Below, piece after piece: positions 11,421 through 23,835 of a DNA stretch of 64,000 bases. The position numbers and the translations under genes are program-made. Below the pieces are notes generated by a model. It worked only from the letters and a program-made list of their open reading frames with translations. It was not told the origin of the DNA and did not search any database. The stretch lies in NCBI RefSeq assembly GCF_964355755.1, contig NC_092675.1:21466912-21530911 (forward strand). Reading direction: 5' to 3'. Origin of the DNA: Antedon mediterranea. Its lineage: Eukaryota; Echinodermata; Crinoidea; Comatulida; Antedonidae. Within the stretch, counting starts at the first letter, position 1; every line of letters starts with the position of its first letter.

Positions 11421-12082
11421 GGGTGGGTTGTAAAAAAGTTGGCTTTCATTACCCAAAATTCATTTCGTGAGACGGAAGTATGGATTGACCTCGTGTAGTG
11501 AGGTTTTTACCTACTCAAAACGTCGTAGCATTGCTTTCTATTTTAAATCTAATGAGCAGAAGTGGCAACGAATTTACACCGCACATACAAGCACAATCTA
11601 GAAATGTCACTATAAATAAACTCTGTTATTCAAATTGAGTTTATATTATGCTATATTATCCTATATTGTCGTTTTAATTTCCATTTTCTATTATACAGTA
11701 TTTTACCATGATTTTACATCACGTTATTGTCGTGTAAGAACATTCGATTTATTGTAATTAAAATCTCGGTATCTCTTCTGTTGCCATGCAGTCTCCCCCC
11801 AACCTTCGCTTCCCCCCACAATTGAATTGCAAAAATAGTGATTTGTTCGGTCCACAGTGACATTTTGATCTGTTTTGCTTTTACACGTGTGTTTCAACTT
11901 TCAATGCAGCAGAAAAACCAAAACAAACGCGTCGCGCTCTGATAGTTTTTGACCTCGTGTCATGAGTCGGGTCACATTTACGGTATATTTTGAGTGCAGC
12001 AGAAACGGGGAACGAAATATACGGTATATTTTTTAATATACCGTATAATATCCACAAACGATGGGGATATTTATGCAGTATA

Positions 12083-13774
12083 CAGGCCTCGAATTTTACC
12101 GCGGCCACCGCGGCCAGTGCCGTCGGTGCCCTCCCAGTTGGCCTCAATGCCCTCGAAAATTAATAGCACCCACGGCCACTACTGGCCTGCCCTTTTTTTT
12201 GCGTTGGCCGTGAGTGCCCTTCCCGAGTTTTACCACAATAAAAACCACTGAAGTAGATAGAAAATAATGTCAAGAATATCGGACGAGACGCAAAACTATC
12301 GCCTGTCTTCGTTGCAAGGGGATTTCCCTAAACGCATTTAGAGAAAACATCGAACATATTATTTATATAACCAAAACAATATCGTCCCGGCCGCCGTGCG
12401 TGGTAAATAATGGTATAGATAGTACATTAAAATACAGGGGTGTACACTTTTAATAATAAAGCTAAAAACGTTCCTCGATCGGAGGTCACTGAAAGTATTA
12501 AAGTCGCACCACCCCCGCCTCAATAATCGAGCTAGCCGCCTTCGTTGAAAAAAAAATTACACACACTCCTTGTCCTATCCTCCCGCCGCCGATCCGATCA
12601 ACAAACACACACGATTCAATACATTGGGAAAACAATTCCATTTGACGCACACGCACCCTCTGATAAGAAATTTCACACGACGTCGTCGTCGTACGTGTGA
12701 GTACGAAGGATCGGTCGTTGGAAAAACAATTCCTTTTGACGTACACGCACCCTCTGATATGAAAATACCATGTGCGTTCCTGCATGGTGTAGTCCATTCC
12801 ATTATACGTGTAAAATTAGGGGTGTCAACTTTTAGTACTAAAGTTAAACCGGTACCTCAACCCGAAGATCGTTGGAAGTATATTATATTTATATTTTATC
12901 GCACCCACCTCAATAATCCAGCCGACAGATCATCGAAAAATCTTGTTTAACGACGTCGTACACTAAATTAACAAACGCGTTTTTACCGAACTCAAGGAAA
13001 TGGTATAATCCACAATACACGTGCAGAAGGCTAAACAGAGAGAGAGAGAGAGAGAGAGAGGGGTCGGCGTCCGTCCGTGTTTTGAATTCTTATGAATATG
13101 GATTATACTAACAAAAAAGCTTCAGAAATCGAAACTCGGAAAATAACAATAATTTATATTCTACAACATAATGTCATTGGCTTGATTTTTACTGTGGTTA
13201 ACACTCTGTGTATGAATAGTTGTAGTTAAGGCCTACAAACAAATTGTTTTTGTAACCTGTGTTCTCCGTCCGCTGCGCCTTAGTGCTGCTAAGTGCTTGC
13301 TGTTGTTAGGGTCTTTACCCGTTGGGCCTGGCTTCACATGCCTTTTTTTGATCGCATTGTTTGAAACTAAACGAAACAACTGTGAACGCTAAACATCGTA
13401 CCTTAATAATTATTATTTATATGGATCGTAAATACACGTAATATTTATATATAATGAAATACAAAAAGATGTAGACAGTCCTCTCCTCCTACTACTACTA
13501 CGCAATCTGATGAATAGGGGAAATTCCCCCAAAAATGTTTGCGGGTAGAATTTTTTTTTTTTTTGAAAAAAATTCCACCCGGCGCTCAACCGGAAACAAG
13601 CTATTTTTAAATTTTGGCCTAGTTATTAAAATATTTTTTAATTTTGGCCTTGGTGCCCCTTCGATTTAAAACAAATGGCCTTGGTGCCCTCCCATTTGGC
13701 CTTGGTGCCCCTCAAATCAACGAAAACCGGAGGCCAAATGGCCTTGCCCCTAAAATCCCCAAATTCGAGGCCTG
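12083..13774. mobile_element. Non-autonomous DNA transposon with CAGGCCTCGAATTT terminal inverted repeats
   Basis: The left end reads CAGGCCTCGAATTT and the right end is its reverse complement AAATTCGAGGCCTG. AGTATA flanks both ends (12077-12082 and 13775-13780), giving a 6-bp target duplication. Subterminal regions on both sides are rich in GGCC/GGTGCCC words. The interior has a diverged tandem duplication (12430-12800 versus 12815-12960), a (GA)n run near 13021-13060 and no transposase-like frame. The family was not identified. The ends resemble CAGG-type termini, but a 6-bp duplication is not the 8 bp expected of hAT. Confidence 0.65.
13021..13061. repeat. (GA)n microsatellite
   Basis: A run of about 14 GA dinucleotides, ending in GGGGTCGGCG. 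Confidence 0.85.
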
Positions 13775-13898
13775 AGTATATATACCGCAAATATATACGG
13801 TATATTTTTTATGAGACCCATTTCTGCTGCCAAAAAATTTACCGTATATAAAATATACCGTATATATACGGTATATTTTTGGCAGCAGAAACGGGGCC

Positions 13899-14878
13899 AT
13901 AGAATAGAAGAATTCAATCTAACCGCTCAGGTTCAAGGTCAACTTGGGTCATGCCACCTTGGTCCCAAGTAGGGGTAGGACTGAGTTGACCTGAGTTGAC
14001 CTGCGTCCAAATAGTGCATCTGTGACTATCTGAAAATCATCTTAGCGTAGAATGTGCACTACAGCTCAAGTATGTAGTATTATATTAATTTTTTTTTAAC
14101 CAAACCAAAAGTCAATGTGTCATTATTATACCTTAATCCGACAAAATAATTATTCCCGAAATAAAATCAGAATATTGAAAAGATTTGACTGTAGTTGTTT
14201 TCATAGGTAATAATGACAAGGGCTGTAACAATAATGCTATATGAATTACCAAGAGACCAACTCTGGCAATGTAGTCAGAGTGACACACAAAATTATGACT
14301 GTTTTCACATTCGTATCATGTATGGTGAACATAAATATGTCGTGTCATGTCATACGTTTTTCGTCCTGACAGAAATTGACATAATTATAGAATTTACTAC
14401 AGTACCTTAAAGCCATTTACTGTTTAAGTAGGTCCATCTTTGACAAGAAATCAAAAGCAGGCAGATTTAAAGGCATGGCATGAGCTGGTAAATAAAAAAA
14501 ACTACAGGAGATAAAATGTAAAGACGTGGTGTTGTTTAAAGTATGACGAATAAATTTCTTTATTCTATAAATAATAGTCAAAAGGAAGAAACTCAATAAT
14601 GTACAGTGTACGTTTTACTTAACAACAGGTTTAGAGTCGCCATGGAGAATAGTATAGACAATATAACTTCTCTTTATAAGCACTGTCGGCAAGTACTGTA
14701 TTTTTACTCACTAAAATTAAAGTTGTATATGTTTTTGTATCTTTTGGGTGATTAGACAATTTTCTCGCTTTTTCTTTCCTTTCAGTATTTAAATTTCTAG
14801 CCGAAGACCCAAATTATCCTAATTCTTTTCTTTTTTATTTTAATAAAATTGTACTTGTACAGTAGAACCCTATCTTTG
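13899..14878. other. Gene-free stretch
   Basis: No coding segment is recognisable. The direct pair CTGAGTTGACCTGAGTTGAC near 13980 is the only local repeat noted. Confidence 0.45.
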
Positions 14879-15354
14879 GGACATACCTATTCAGGGAACA
14901 CCTTTATTTAGAGGACACACCTATTCAGGGAACACCTTTATTTAGAGGACACACCTATTCAGGGAACACCTTTATTTAGAGGACACACCTATTCAGGGAA
15001 CACCTTTATTTAGAGGACACACCTATTCAGGGAACACCTTTATTTAGAAGACACACCTATTCAGGGAACACCTTTATTTAGAGGACACACCTATTCAGGG
15101 AACACCTTTATTTAGAGGACACACCTATTCAGGGAACACCTTTATTTAGAGGACACACCTATTCAGGGAACACCTTTATTTAGAGGACACACCTATTCAG
15201 GGAACACCTTTATTTAGAGGACACACCTATTCAGGGAACACCTTTATTTAGAGGACACACCTATTCAGGGAACACCTTTATTTAGAGGACACACCTATTC
15301 AGGGAACACCTTTATTTAGAGGACACACCTATTCAGGGAACACCTTTATTTAGA
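14879..15354. repeat. 34-bp minisatellite, 14 copies
   Basis: The unit GGACACACCTATTCAGGGAA plus CACCTTTATTTAGA is repeated 14.0 times with very few differences. It is flanked on the left by TACAGTAGAACCC and on the right by TATTAAGGGGACACC, the same words that edge the dispersed elements at 19351 and 21101, so the array probably grew from the terminus of such an element. Confidence 0.95.
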
Positions 15355-15430
15355 GGACAATCTTATTAAGGGGACACCTTCCTGTGAAACCAACAAGGAA
15401 AAGAAATGTTGTTAGTCAAACAGTCAACAT

Positions 15431-15750
15431 GTGAGTGAGTGGCCGAGCGGTTAAGACAGTGGAACCGTAATTACGTAGCCATAACATCGGCAGGGGTTCG
15501 AGGCTCACTCACTCCATGGTTCTGGTGGTAGAATGAGTCTTCTCGGAAAAGGACTATAAACCGTAGGTCCAGTATACACATCTACCTTGTGTGCACTTTA
15601 AAGAACCTAGTACATCTTTCGAGACGAGTAGGGAGTTATCCCGGTGTATTAGTACATCACAGCCACTGATCATAACTGAGCCCTCTGGGAGACCAGTCTT
15701 TGACTGAAGAGGTTACCCAGTATAAATATATATTTCAATTCAATTCAACA
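15431..15750 (+). mobile_element. tRNA-derived SINE
   Basis: The head (15431-15512) is tRNA-like: a 7-bp acceptor stem GTGAGTG/CACTCAC, an A box TGGCCGAGCGG and a B box GGGTTCGAGGC, spaced like a Leu/Ser-class tRNA. A body of about 230 bp follows (CTTCTCGGAAAAGGACTATA, then CTTTAAAGAACC and GTAGGGAGTTATCCC). It ends in an AATTCAATTC-type tail near 15750. It was apparently inserted within or beside a TATTAAGGGGACAC-type element, whose words occur on both sides (15364 and 15752). Confidence 0.75.
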
Positions 15751-15754
15751 CTTA

Positions 15755-18245
15755 TTAAAGGGACACTTTGTTGGGAATGATGAAACTTTATTTTGATGCA
15801 ATAATCTTAAATTCTAATTATTTTTTATCCAAAAGTATTAATATCAGATCAATAGATCAGAATCTGTAATATTTAATTTCTGTCTGCTTTAGATAACTTA
15901 CACTTGACTACTGTAATTTTATTTAAATGACTACAGTAAAGTGCGCCTTCCCATCTATAAACTTAAGGAATTTTTTAAATGTTCATATATTTTATTATTC
16001 AATAACTTTACAGTTAGTTTGCTACTGTATGTTGTTACTGTACAGTAGGAATTAAACTGGCACATAGCATTTGCTTCAAAGTTAATTACTGTAGTAACCC
16101 TCTATTGACTAGCTATACAAAACAGAACTTTTAATTCATATAGGGTATGCAAATCTTTCACATACTCTCATTATATTGATGGAACAAAGAACAACGTTTG
16201 CTATATGTCATAGTAAGTACAGTACCATACTTTGTATTTCATACTATCCGATCTATTGGATTAAAAAAAAAGAAAATTCACTCAAAGTATTATTTTAACT
16301 ATCCATGTAATGTTATTTTAACTGAACCCATTTAAAAACAAATTACTTGGTAATAAACTATCTAATATTCAATAAGTAATTCAATAAATCCTTATAATGG
16401 TTTATTGAATATTATTTTAATATTAATGGTTCCTTTATGAGGCTGACCCAGTTTGTAAAGTTTATGTTTGCTGTAGGAAATGTGGCATAATTTGGCTAAT
16501 GTTCTAATAAACACACTTACAGTGTAGAGATTATGGCATACTTTGTGAATTGTTTTAAGAATAATAGGTATTACTGCGAAACGTTGCAACTGGTGCACTA
16601 TTTATTTACTGGGCAGATCCAAAATGGAAATATAAGGAAGGCAAGAAAAATAAAGTGGTAGACACCTAACATTCTATTTTGCACTGTACTGTAATTTTCC
16701 AAATTTAGGGGGAGTGGGAGGATTCCTTTATCGCCGTAGGTTCCACAATCAGCAAATTTATTATTACCATTATTATTCTATTAATTATTATTACTCCACT
16801 GGCTGAACATTTTATTCCTGGTCCAAATGGATTCCCTTACACCTGCCTTATACATACTGGCTTATCTCTTAAGCTGTACAACTCACAATATAACAAATAA
16901 AAGCCGATACACACAGCATAGAAAGAAATACCTCCCTGGAAATACTGTACCATCATATCACACTTTAATATTGATTGAATATGCACATGCAATATATAGA
17001 CAACAGACTAAGAAAGTTGCTTTCATTTAGAATAAAAAGTCTGTACTTACGACAAACTATTTGTTCTATATCCAAGAGATTACTGTAAACCTACAGCAGT
17101 TTAATAGCAGCAGTCCGATTTGTATATCTGTCAACTTTCACTTGCCTGACCTAACTTTCATTCATAATAATATAATGGTAATTGTACAATACAACATCAC
17201 ATGCTATGAGCAGCCATATGGGACAGCGTAACATTTGCTTTCCACGGTCAATACATGTGGTTTCAATCATTGGTTATTAGTTAATAGACTAACTGCTGTC
17301 TTCTTCTGTTTAGAATGGTATCAACCATTGATTATCAATCAAGAATAGAGGAAGTCAGTAGTCTACTGACCTGCACTTCCTATAGCGACTGAGCAAGGTC
17401 AATCCGGAATTGAAATACTGTACATACAGTACAGGGAAAAAAAACAAAATACCATGCTTTTCTACTCTGCAGAGATCTGTGCAAATCTGTGACTAATATT
17501 ATTTTTTTTGCTATAGAACAATATGAATGCAAACAACATATTGTGCACTGGAACAAACTTTATGAAACATTTGTTTGTACTTTATATTTTCATTATTACT
17601 TTAATTAACCTCTATACAACACATTTAAGGTAGGGTTCTGTTATTCAATAGATTTCCTAGGTTAATCCTAAACTTTAACAAAACATCAAACATTTATGAC
17701 GGCAGTCAATGAACTACTGTAAAACAGCCCTACTGTAGATTTAACATTTTAAAATTTAGAAGAAACTCTCATTGTCAAGGCCGGCAATATCTGAGTAAAA
17801 CTAACCGACCTTTAGTGGCATTCAAACAATCAAAATGGTTGGTATCATTTAAGTCTGTTACAGATTGTCATTCTGTAGGATATAGACTGAGGAAGTGTAA
17901 TCCATCTACTACTGTAAGTCTGCAATGCCAATGATTGTAATACAGTAGGAATACACTACAGTCGCTACTGTATTTGATAAATGAAATCGCAATTATTAAT
18001 TTTGACAACAGTTTTGTTGATAAATAAGAATCTTCTAAAGCTCTGTTTTGTTTGTTTTGTTTATTATGTATTTAGGCAAATTGTGAACCATAAGCGAATT
18101 GTTTCACTATCCTTCTTAAAGGTGGCAATCCCTTTCACAAGACAATAAACACAAGATGCTCTACATAAACAAAGTCTTATTACAAGTCTCTGACATATAT
18201 GACAGGATTTGAACCCAGGACCCTTGGATGGTAGCCAATTTGTCT
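15755..18245. other. Gene-free AT-rich stretch
   Basis: No gene recognised. TACTGTA/TACAGTA words are unusually frequent here (for example near 16026, 17100, 17420, 17890 and 17950). Otherwise nothing supportable. Confidence 0.45.
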
Positions 18246-18249
18246 ACCC

Positions 18250-18338
18250 TATTAAACTTTATGACAGAAAATTTGACTACCATATTTGGGCACATCACAT
18301 TTGTTAAACTAGATAGCGTACTGTAGACAGAGCTCTAT
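18250..18338. repeat. MITE fragment, family with AGCTCTGTCTACACTA ends (copy 1)
   Basis: One arm of the family seen complete at 56684-56836. It has CCATATTTGGGCACATCACATT, a degraded spacer and the terminal motif GTAGACAGAGCTCT. The opposite arm is not recognisable. Confidence 0.55.
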
Positions 18339-18345
18339 ACAATAC

Positions 18346-19350
18346 AGATCAATATTAAAGGCAACATTTACAACTGGTAATAACACTGACAGTGTGTTGA
18401 ATATACATAATTCAGTGTTGATAATTTGTTATGATAACCATCAATAAAAAATGATTAATGATGCTTACACTCAATGTTGATATTAAACATTATGATCTGC
18501 AATTGAGTACACACAGGATAGTCGAGGCAATCAATGTAATTGCAAGAAAACTGATATTGTGACTTGTTTGATGGAGAGTATTGCCAGGTATGGTTATCAA
18601 ATTTCTTGGGGCAATTTACACATCTACCAAGGTACTTAAATATAGATATGTTTGGATCAAGAGATTTGGATGGGATTTCATTGTTATTTTAGATTTGGCA
18701 GGTTATACAGTTAACAGACTGAACACTTTTAATGTAATTTATTGGACTTTAATACTTAATTTAGCCATTGTACTGTTGCAAAACTTCATGTTTCCACACA
18801 ACCACAAATTTCATTTGACAAAAGTCATCCATTGTTTACGTTTATAGACGGAAAAAAAATCGAACTAAAGATGTTTGTTTTAATTATGTAGGGCAATTAT
18901 TTACATGTAGGGCTTAGATTAATTATTTATGAATATAGAGTAAGGGATTATTTATGGACAGATTGGCTTTTAAAATTGTGCAGAAAATCTTAGAGCTAAT
19001 AGATACTACGGTTAGACATATGTTTTGGTTTCTTTGGCAAATTAAAAATTGATCAGTGTATGTCAAAAGCTTAATTTTAGTTTTATATTAGTGCATAAAC
19101 ATATGTGCTCACTTCTCTAAAGCCTATCAACATACTGGAGAAGCTTATAAAAAAGATGGTAGATAATAAAAGCTGGCAATTTAGTGATATGTTTAAACTA
19201 TCTACCAACGAGTTTATGTGTACATAGTTTAAACCATGCAGGAAAAAATATTATTTATATATCATGTCCTCCATGGTTAAACAACATACTGTATACAGTA
19301 GGCGAACCCAGATGTATTCTTGAGCCAGATTCTTTCTAAGCAAGATTAAC
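18346..19350. other. Gene-free stretch
   Basis: An 88-codon plus-strand frame (18581-18847) has no recognisable motif and AT-driven composition. Not called. Confidence 0.4.
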
Positions 19351-19539
19351 TACAGTACAATTTCTATTAAGGGGACACCTTTGGGACCATACAAGGTCTC
19401 AAGGGGTGTCCTATAAACAATAGGTTTGGTTGTATGTACAGTATTGCCACTCGTTTGTTTCATGGGAGAGTATCCCCTCAATAGGGGAAATGTCCCTTAA
19501 ATAGGAATGTCCCAAAGGAGTTCAACTCTATATACAGTA
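19351..19539. repeat. MITE-like element with TACAGTA...TATTAAGGGGACAC ends (copy 1)
   Basis: It starts TACAGTACAATTTCTATTAA then GGGGACACCTTTGGGACC. It closes with the inverted counterpart GTCCCAAAGGAGTTCAACTC followed by TATATACAGTA. Roughly 190 bp, no coding capacity. A second copy lies at 21101-21283. Confidence 0.6.
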
Positions 19540-20149
19540 CACAGTTAGGGAAAAATGACAAAATCAGCAGTGTTGTCATGTTACAAGTGTTGTCAAAACA
19601 ATATAGATTATCTGATAACAATACTAGAAAGTAGGAAACCTTTTGCCATTTCTCCCCTGACTGTACACTTTTCTCAAGAAATTTACTTTTATTATTTAAT
19701 TAAAGACAATTCCTGTGACTTTGAATTAGCATTTATCTATCATAAAACGTTTAAATTAGGAATATTTGTTTATATTATAATATTTAACAATAAATTTTTG
19801 GAAATTATAAATGTTGTTCAATTGTAAAGTTAGTTATTGTTGAGTTCCTATGGTAGTTAATAATAAGTTGCCACCCGATTCATCACATACAGTATTTATC
19901 ATAAACTTCACACTTTAATATCTGACAGACCTTAAAATGTTTTTTTAGATTGATCAGTTGCCCAGAATAAAATGCTGAAAACATAAAAAAAACCTAGGTA
20001 TACTATAAACTGGAAATTTACTGCTTAGCAATATTACTTCTTTAAGTATACATTCCTATTGATTTTATTGATCAGGTGAAGAAATTCTTTGTTACATTTA
20101 ATTAATCTTAATAAGCATATCTGTTTTTAATTTATGTCCTACTGGGCTT

Positions 20150-21100
20150 TTAATTAAAGTACAATAACACAAAAGTGTAGATCGCTAAATAGCAATTAAA
20201 GTACAATAGATGACTTTCTCAGATCTGAATACCTATATGTGATAACAATGAAAAAAATTACAATTTTATTTTTAGTAAGATAAGTTTTTGGGAAGGTATT
20301 TTTTTTTTCTCCATAATTTATTTTTGGGTAAATAAAAGAGAGAAAAAAAAGAAAGAAAGGTAGTTTGTATAGCATTTTGCTATATTCCACTGGTAAAATT
20401 ATTGTAAAGGCTGTAATCTCATTTTGTGAAAACACAAAATCCATTTCACATGCTTGTGTCTTTGTGGTGTCACATTTGACTGGCAATGTTCTTATAACCA
20501 GCCATTACCATACTCAAGAATATGACAAATAAAACTTTCAAAATTTATTTGAACACCATGAGACCTCTACGTAACTTATCTGCTATTGGACAGACTACCA
20601 GTAAATTTGGAAAAATCCAATGAGCTGTGTAATTCGATTGGTGTTAATATTAATACCTTCATAATAAAGTACAGAATAAACATTGTGTTGGCTATTAATT
20701 GTAGTGTGACAAACAATACACTGAAGTCTGAAGTCATTGAAGCTTTAAAATCCCACAGGATAACCAGTTACACAATGATCAAGTATATTTGTTTCTCCAT
20801 GGTTCAATACAACTTCCTAAACAGTGGCTTCCCATAGAACACAGAATAAAATTGCTTTATCAGTTGATCTATGGTTCCTCTCTCTCAGCAGCTTCAATAG
20901 TAATTAATAACATTTATTTTTTCTGTAACCTACAAAATATGACAACCAATTGCATTGTTATCATTGGACCAGGATGTTTATTTTCAAGACACATCTCCAA
21001 CAAAAAAAACACCAGATTAGGCTTTAGGTAATACCCCATTAAACATGCCAAATAGTATCGCCCTTCACTGTGAAAAGCGCACATCTGAAAATGTATACAA
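20150..21100. other. Gene-free stretch
   Basis: Short frames on both strands at 20196-21031 lack motifs and splice context. A 17-bp segment is duplicated near 20150 and 20195 (TAATTAAAGTACAATA / CAATTAAAGTACAATA). No gene is supported. Confidence 0.4.
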
Positions 21101-21283
21101 TATAGTAGAAATCTATTAAGGGGACACTTTTGGAACCCAACAAAGTATCCCTGTAATAGGTAAATCTTCTAGGGGTTGGCCGTATTGTCAAACCTTATAT
21201 CCCGCCTTGCTCATTTCACAGGAATGAATACAGTAGGGTGTCCACTGAATATACAAGTTTCCCAAAGGAAAGGGGTATTCTAC
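21101..21283. repeat. MITE-like element with TATTAAGGGGACAC ends (copy 2)
   Basis: Starts AGTAGAAATCTATTAAGGGG and ends CCCAAAGGAAAGGGGTATTC then TACA, an inverted counterpart. Diverged from the copy at 19351. Confidence 0.55.
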
Positions 21284-21599
21284 AGACTTTTAAAACAAGA
21301 TCCTTAACCCAGTAAAAAGCAATGAAACACTGTTTGGCACAAAGTCAATGACCACACACATGCATACATTACATTTATGTTTCTTTAATTAGGACTGGTA
21401 CAAACCAGAAAATTCCCACATGTTTGTGTCAACCATGATGATATATAGATTGAAAATAGTTCAAATGTTATGATGCAAATATGACTAGATTTGTATGATA
21501 ATAAGTGTCGGTATATTAATGAGTGTATTTGAAACTTGACAGAAATAGAAATACATAATCCTCTATTATTGATACCAGGAGGAGGACAAGTGGTACCCA

Positions 21600-22840
21600 T
21601 GTGAGGGGATTCCCCTTCTGCTTTCTGAAAAACAAAATGTTATGGTCGTACAATGGACTAAATAAAATATTTAAATTTATTTCAAGTATTATATTGCAGA
21701 AAACAATAAATTACCTTTCTTCATTATAAATCAAGTTCTTTGTAATCAGAATCCGTGAGAAAATGTGGAAAACTGGGAATACATTACGGGAGTCTCTGGG
21801 CCAAAACGGAAGTGTTGCCATGCATGTCTAAACTACAAAAATCTTTATCTTAACCAGATCTCTGCTCCCACCCACTGGCGGGACCCACTGGCACTGCTAA
21901 ATTTAGAGAAAAGATCAATTTAATCACATCATGACATTAGGCCTATTATTGACTATTTTTATGACAAGCCCAATCACATTCACAATATCCTGCATTCTTG
22001 TTATCGCCAGGTAGGCTATTGCCGTTGTTTTGTAATAATGCATGTAGGCCTACATAAGGTAGGTCCTACACAACTGTCAATGAGGCCTAGCCTAGGCCTA
22101 GACTCAGCACTGCACAGTCTTTTGGCTAGGCCTGCTGTGTACAAAACAATGTGGCTGAGAATTGCAACGTGTACCGTCCCCGTCTAATTGGTACCCTGCA
22201 CAAATTAAGAAAGTCTTAAATCACTGCACGTCAATTGGCACGCCAACTTTTACTACATTACCTAGCTAGGCTAGCATAAACACTCACCATTTTACATAGA
22301 AAGTCATTAATCAACAGTAGAAAAATCCTCAAAATAGTCGACACATCCTCTTGTGTTGTAGGCCTAGCACCTGCCACGACTTAACTTTTCCTTCGGAGGA
22401 AACTTCTGAGACTGCCAACTAACTTTCTCTCCCGTCGCTTCATCGACTCTCGCGTTGTAAGTCTGCGCTTAAAAAATCAACACCAACCTATAGAGGGGGT
22501 GGTTTATCGTAGTGTCGTAAAGTTTCATTCAGCAGATTAATGATTCCGAGGGTAACATAATTTTATTTCGATATAAATGATGTTTCATATTTTATACAGT
22601 CGTAGTAAAGAGTAACATTGATATATGTTCATTTTTTATTGCATTTTTTTCCCCATATCCTTTCAAAACTTATTATTAAAAACGGAAAATCCTGTTGCTT
22701 ATTTAATGAAAACAAATATTTGTAATACTAGTGTCTGTAATACATTTTCAAAACAGTAACAACACAGAGGCTGCCATATTGATTCCGTCTAAACCAGAGC
22801 GATTAGGTACATAATCTGGGATAGAACTAACATCTAAGTT
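21600..22840. other. Gene-free stretch with TAGGCCTA-rich segment
   Basis: Between about 21940 and 22400 the octamer-like words TAGGCCTA, CTAGGCCTAG and GTAGGCCTAC recur. GC content rises near 22370-22460, and a promoter or first exon is possible there. A CAG acceptor-like site on the minus strand (near 21625) opens a 71-codon frame with no recognisable motif. No gene is called. Confidence 0.4.
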
Positions 22841-22989
22841 AGAATTAATTAAAACGCGGGTACTGATAAATTGAGGGCGCTAAACATAATATTAACGAGA
22901 TCGAAACAGCTAGTAAAGCGAAAGGGAAAAAAAGATTTTGTGTGCTCTCCCTGCCTAAGCACTAAGGCCCTGCCACAGCATTGGGATTG

Positions 22990-23042
22990 TTTCCACCACA
23001 TCAGATGCATTGAAATTGCCTCCTCGTGATGTGGTGGAAAGG
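22990..23042. repeat. 13-bp inverted repeat (stem-loop)
   Basis: TTTCCACCACATCA is mirrored by TGATGTGGTGGAAA across a spacer of about 25 bp. It lies within the body that follows the tRNA-like head on the minus strand. Confidence 0.6.
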
Positions 23043-23098
23043 GGGACGCATAATTTTCCAAACCAGTAGCTCGCATAGCTTTAACTCTATTCCACCAA

Positions 23099-23169
23099 GA
23101 CCAGTTTGGCAATCCAACCTATGACATTCGTGTATTAACACGACGCTCAGTCGACTGAGCTAACCGGTC
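23099..23169 (-). other. tRNA-like sequence (tRNA pseudogene or SINE head)
   Basis: On the minus strand 71 nt fold as a degenerate tRNA. The acceptor stem is GACCGGT/ACTGGTC (one G-T wobble). The D arm TAGCTCAGTCGACTGAGC has a good A box. The anticodon stem TCGTG/CACGA encloses only 6 loop bases (TTAATA). The B box is damaged (GGTTGGATTGCC instead of GGTTCGAATCC). The short anticodon loop and broken T arm argue against a working tRNA. It may head a SINE whose body runs left to about 22860. Confidence 0.5.
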
Positions 23170-23835
23170 ATCTTGCTTACCACAACGTATTTAAGTAAAG
23201 AATATATATCACAAGAATGAGTAATCCACGATTTTCCTGTAACAGTAATATTGTTCATGTGGTAGGACGCCGCCATAACTGAGATTGTAAACAACATTTT
23301 GTGACGGTTACACTAATCTACGCCTGGACCACCGGTAGTATTTTCATGATAAAAAATGTTATCATTTTTTTTCTCTTTCATGGGTTTAGCCCACTTTTAT
23401 TCATTATTCCATTCCTGACTAGGATAAACAAAGATTACATATTTTAAAATGTGTTTATAACATGTATGTACAATTATGGTTAAAAGAGATATCTTTTTTT
23501 AAAACATAACATACGTAGATATCTTTTAAAACCTAAACATAATTGGTTATATTGGCACATACCCTCTTATAAAATTTGGCTAACGTATTGAAGCGTTGTT
23601 TTTCTTTCTATATATCTTTCCTTTCTTTTCATCTTTCTGTTTTATAGTAAAATACAATAAGTGTATTAAAAAAAATTACTTTTTGTATTCTATTTAATTT
23701 TCTCAATATAGAAGAAAGACAAAGAAGGAAAGAGGAAAGAAAAAAAAACGAGTTTTCATTTCGATTTTATGAAATGTGATTCATTAATTTATCTTTTACT
23801 TTAGCCCATTTAATATGAGCTTTATTTACATTACA

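Larger units (their letters stand above)
11970..13898. repeat. TACGGTATA-type palindromic element(s), copy 2, split by an insertion
   Basis: The left part (about 11970-12082) holds TACGGTATATTTT, a GCAGCAGAAACGGGG edge and further ATACGGTATATT/AATATACCGTAT palindromes. The right part (13775-13898) holds the same words and a near-perfect hairpin, with ATTTCTGCTGCC at 13817 mirrored by GGCAGCAGAAACGGGG at 13881. The two parts are separated by a 1.7-kb element with a 6-bp target duplication. More than one copy may be fused here. Confidence 0.6.
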
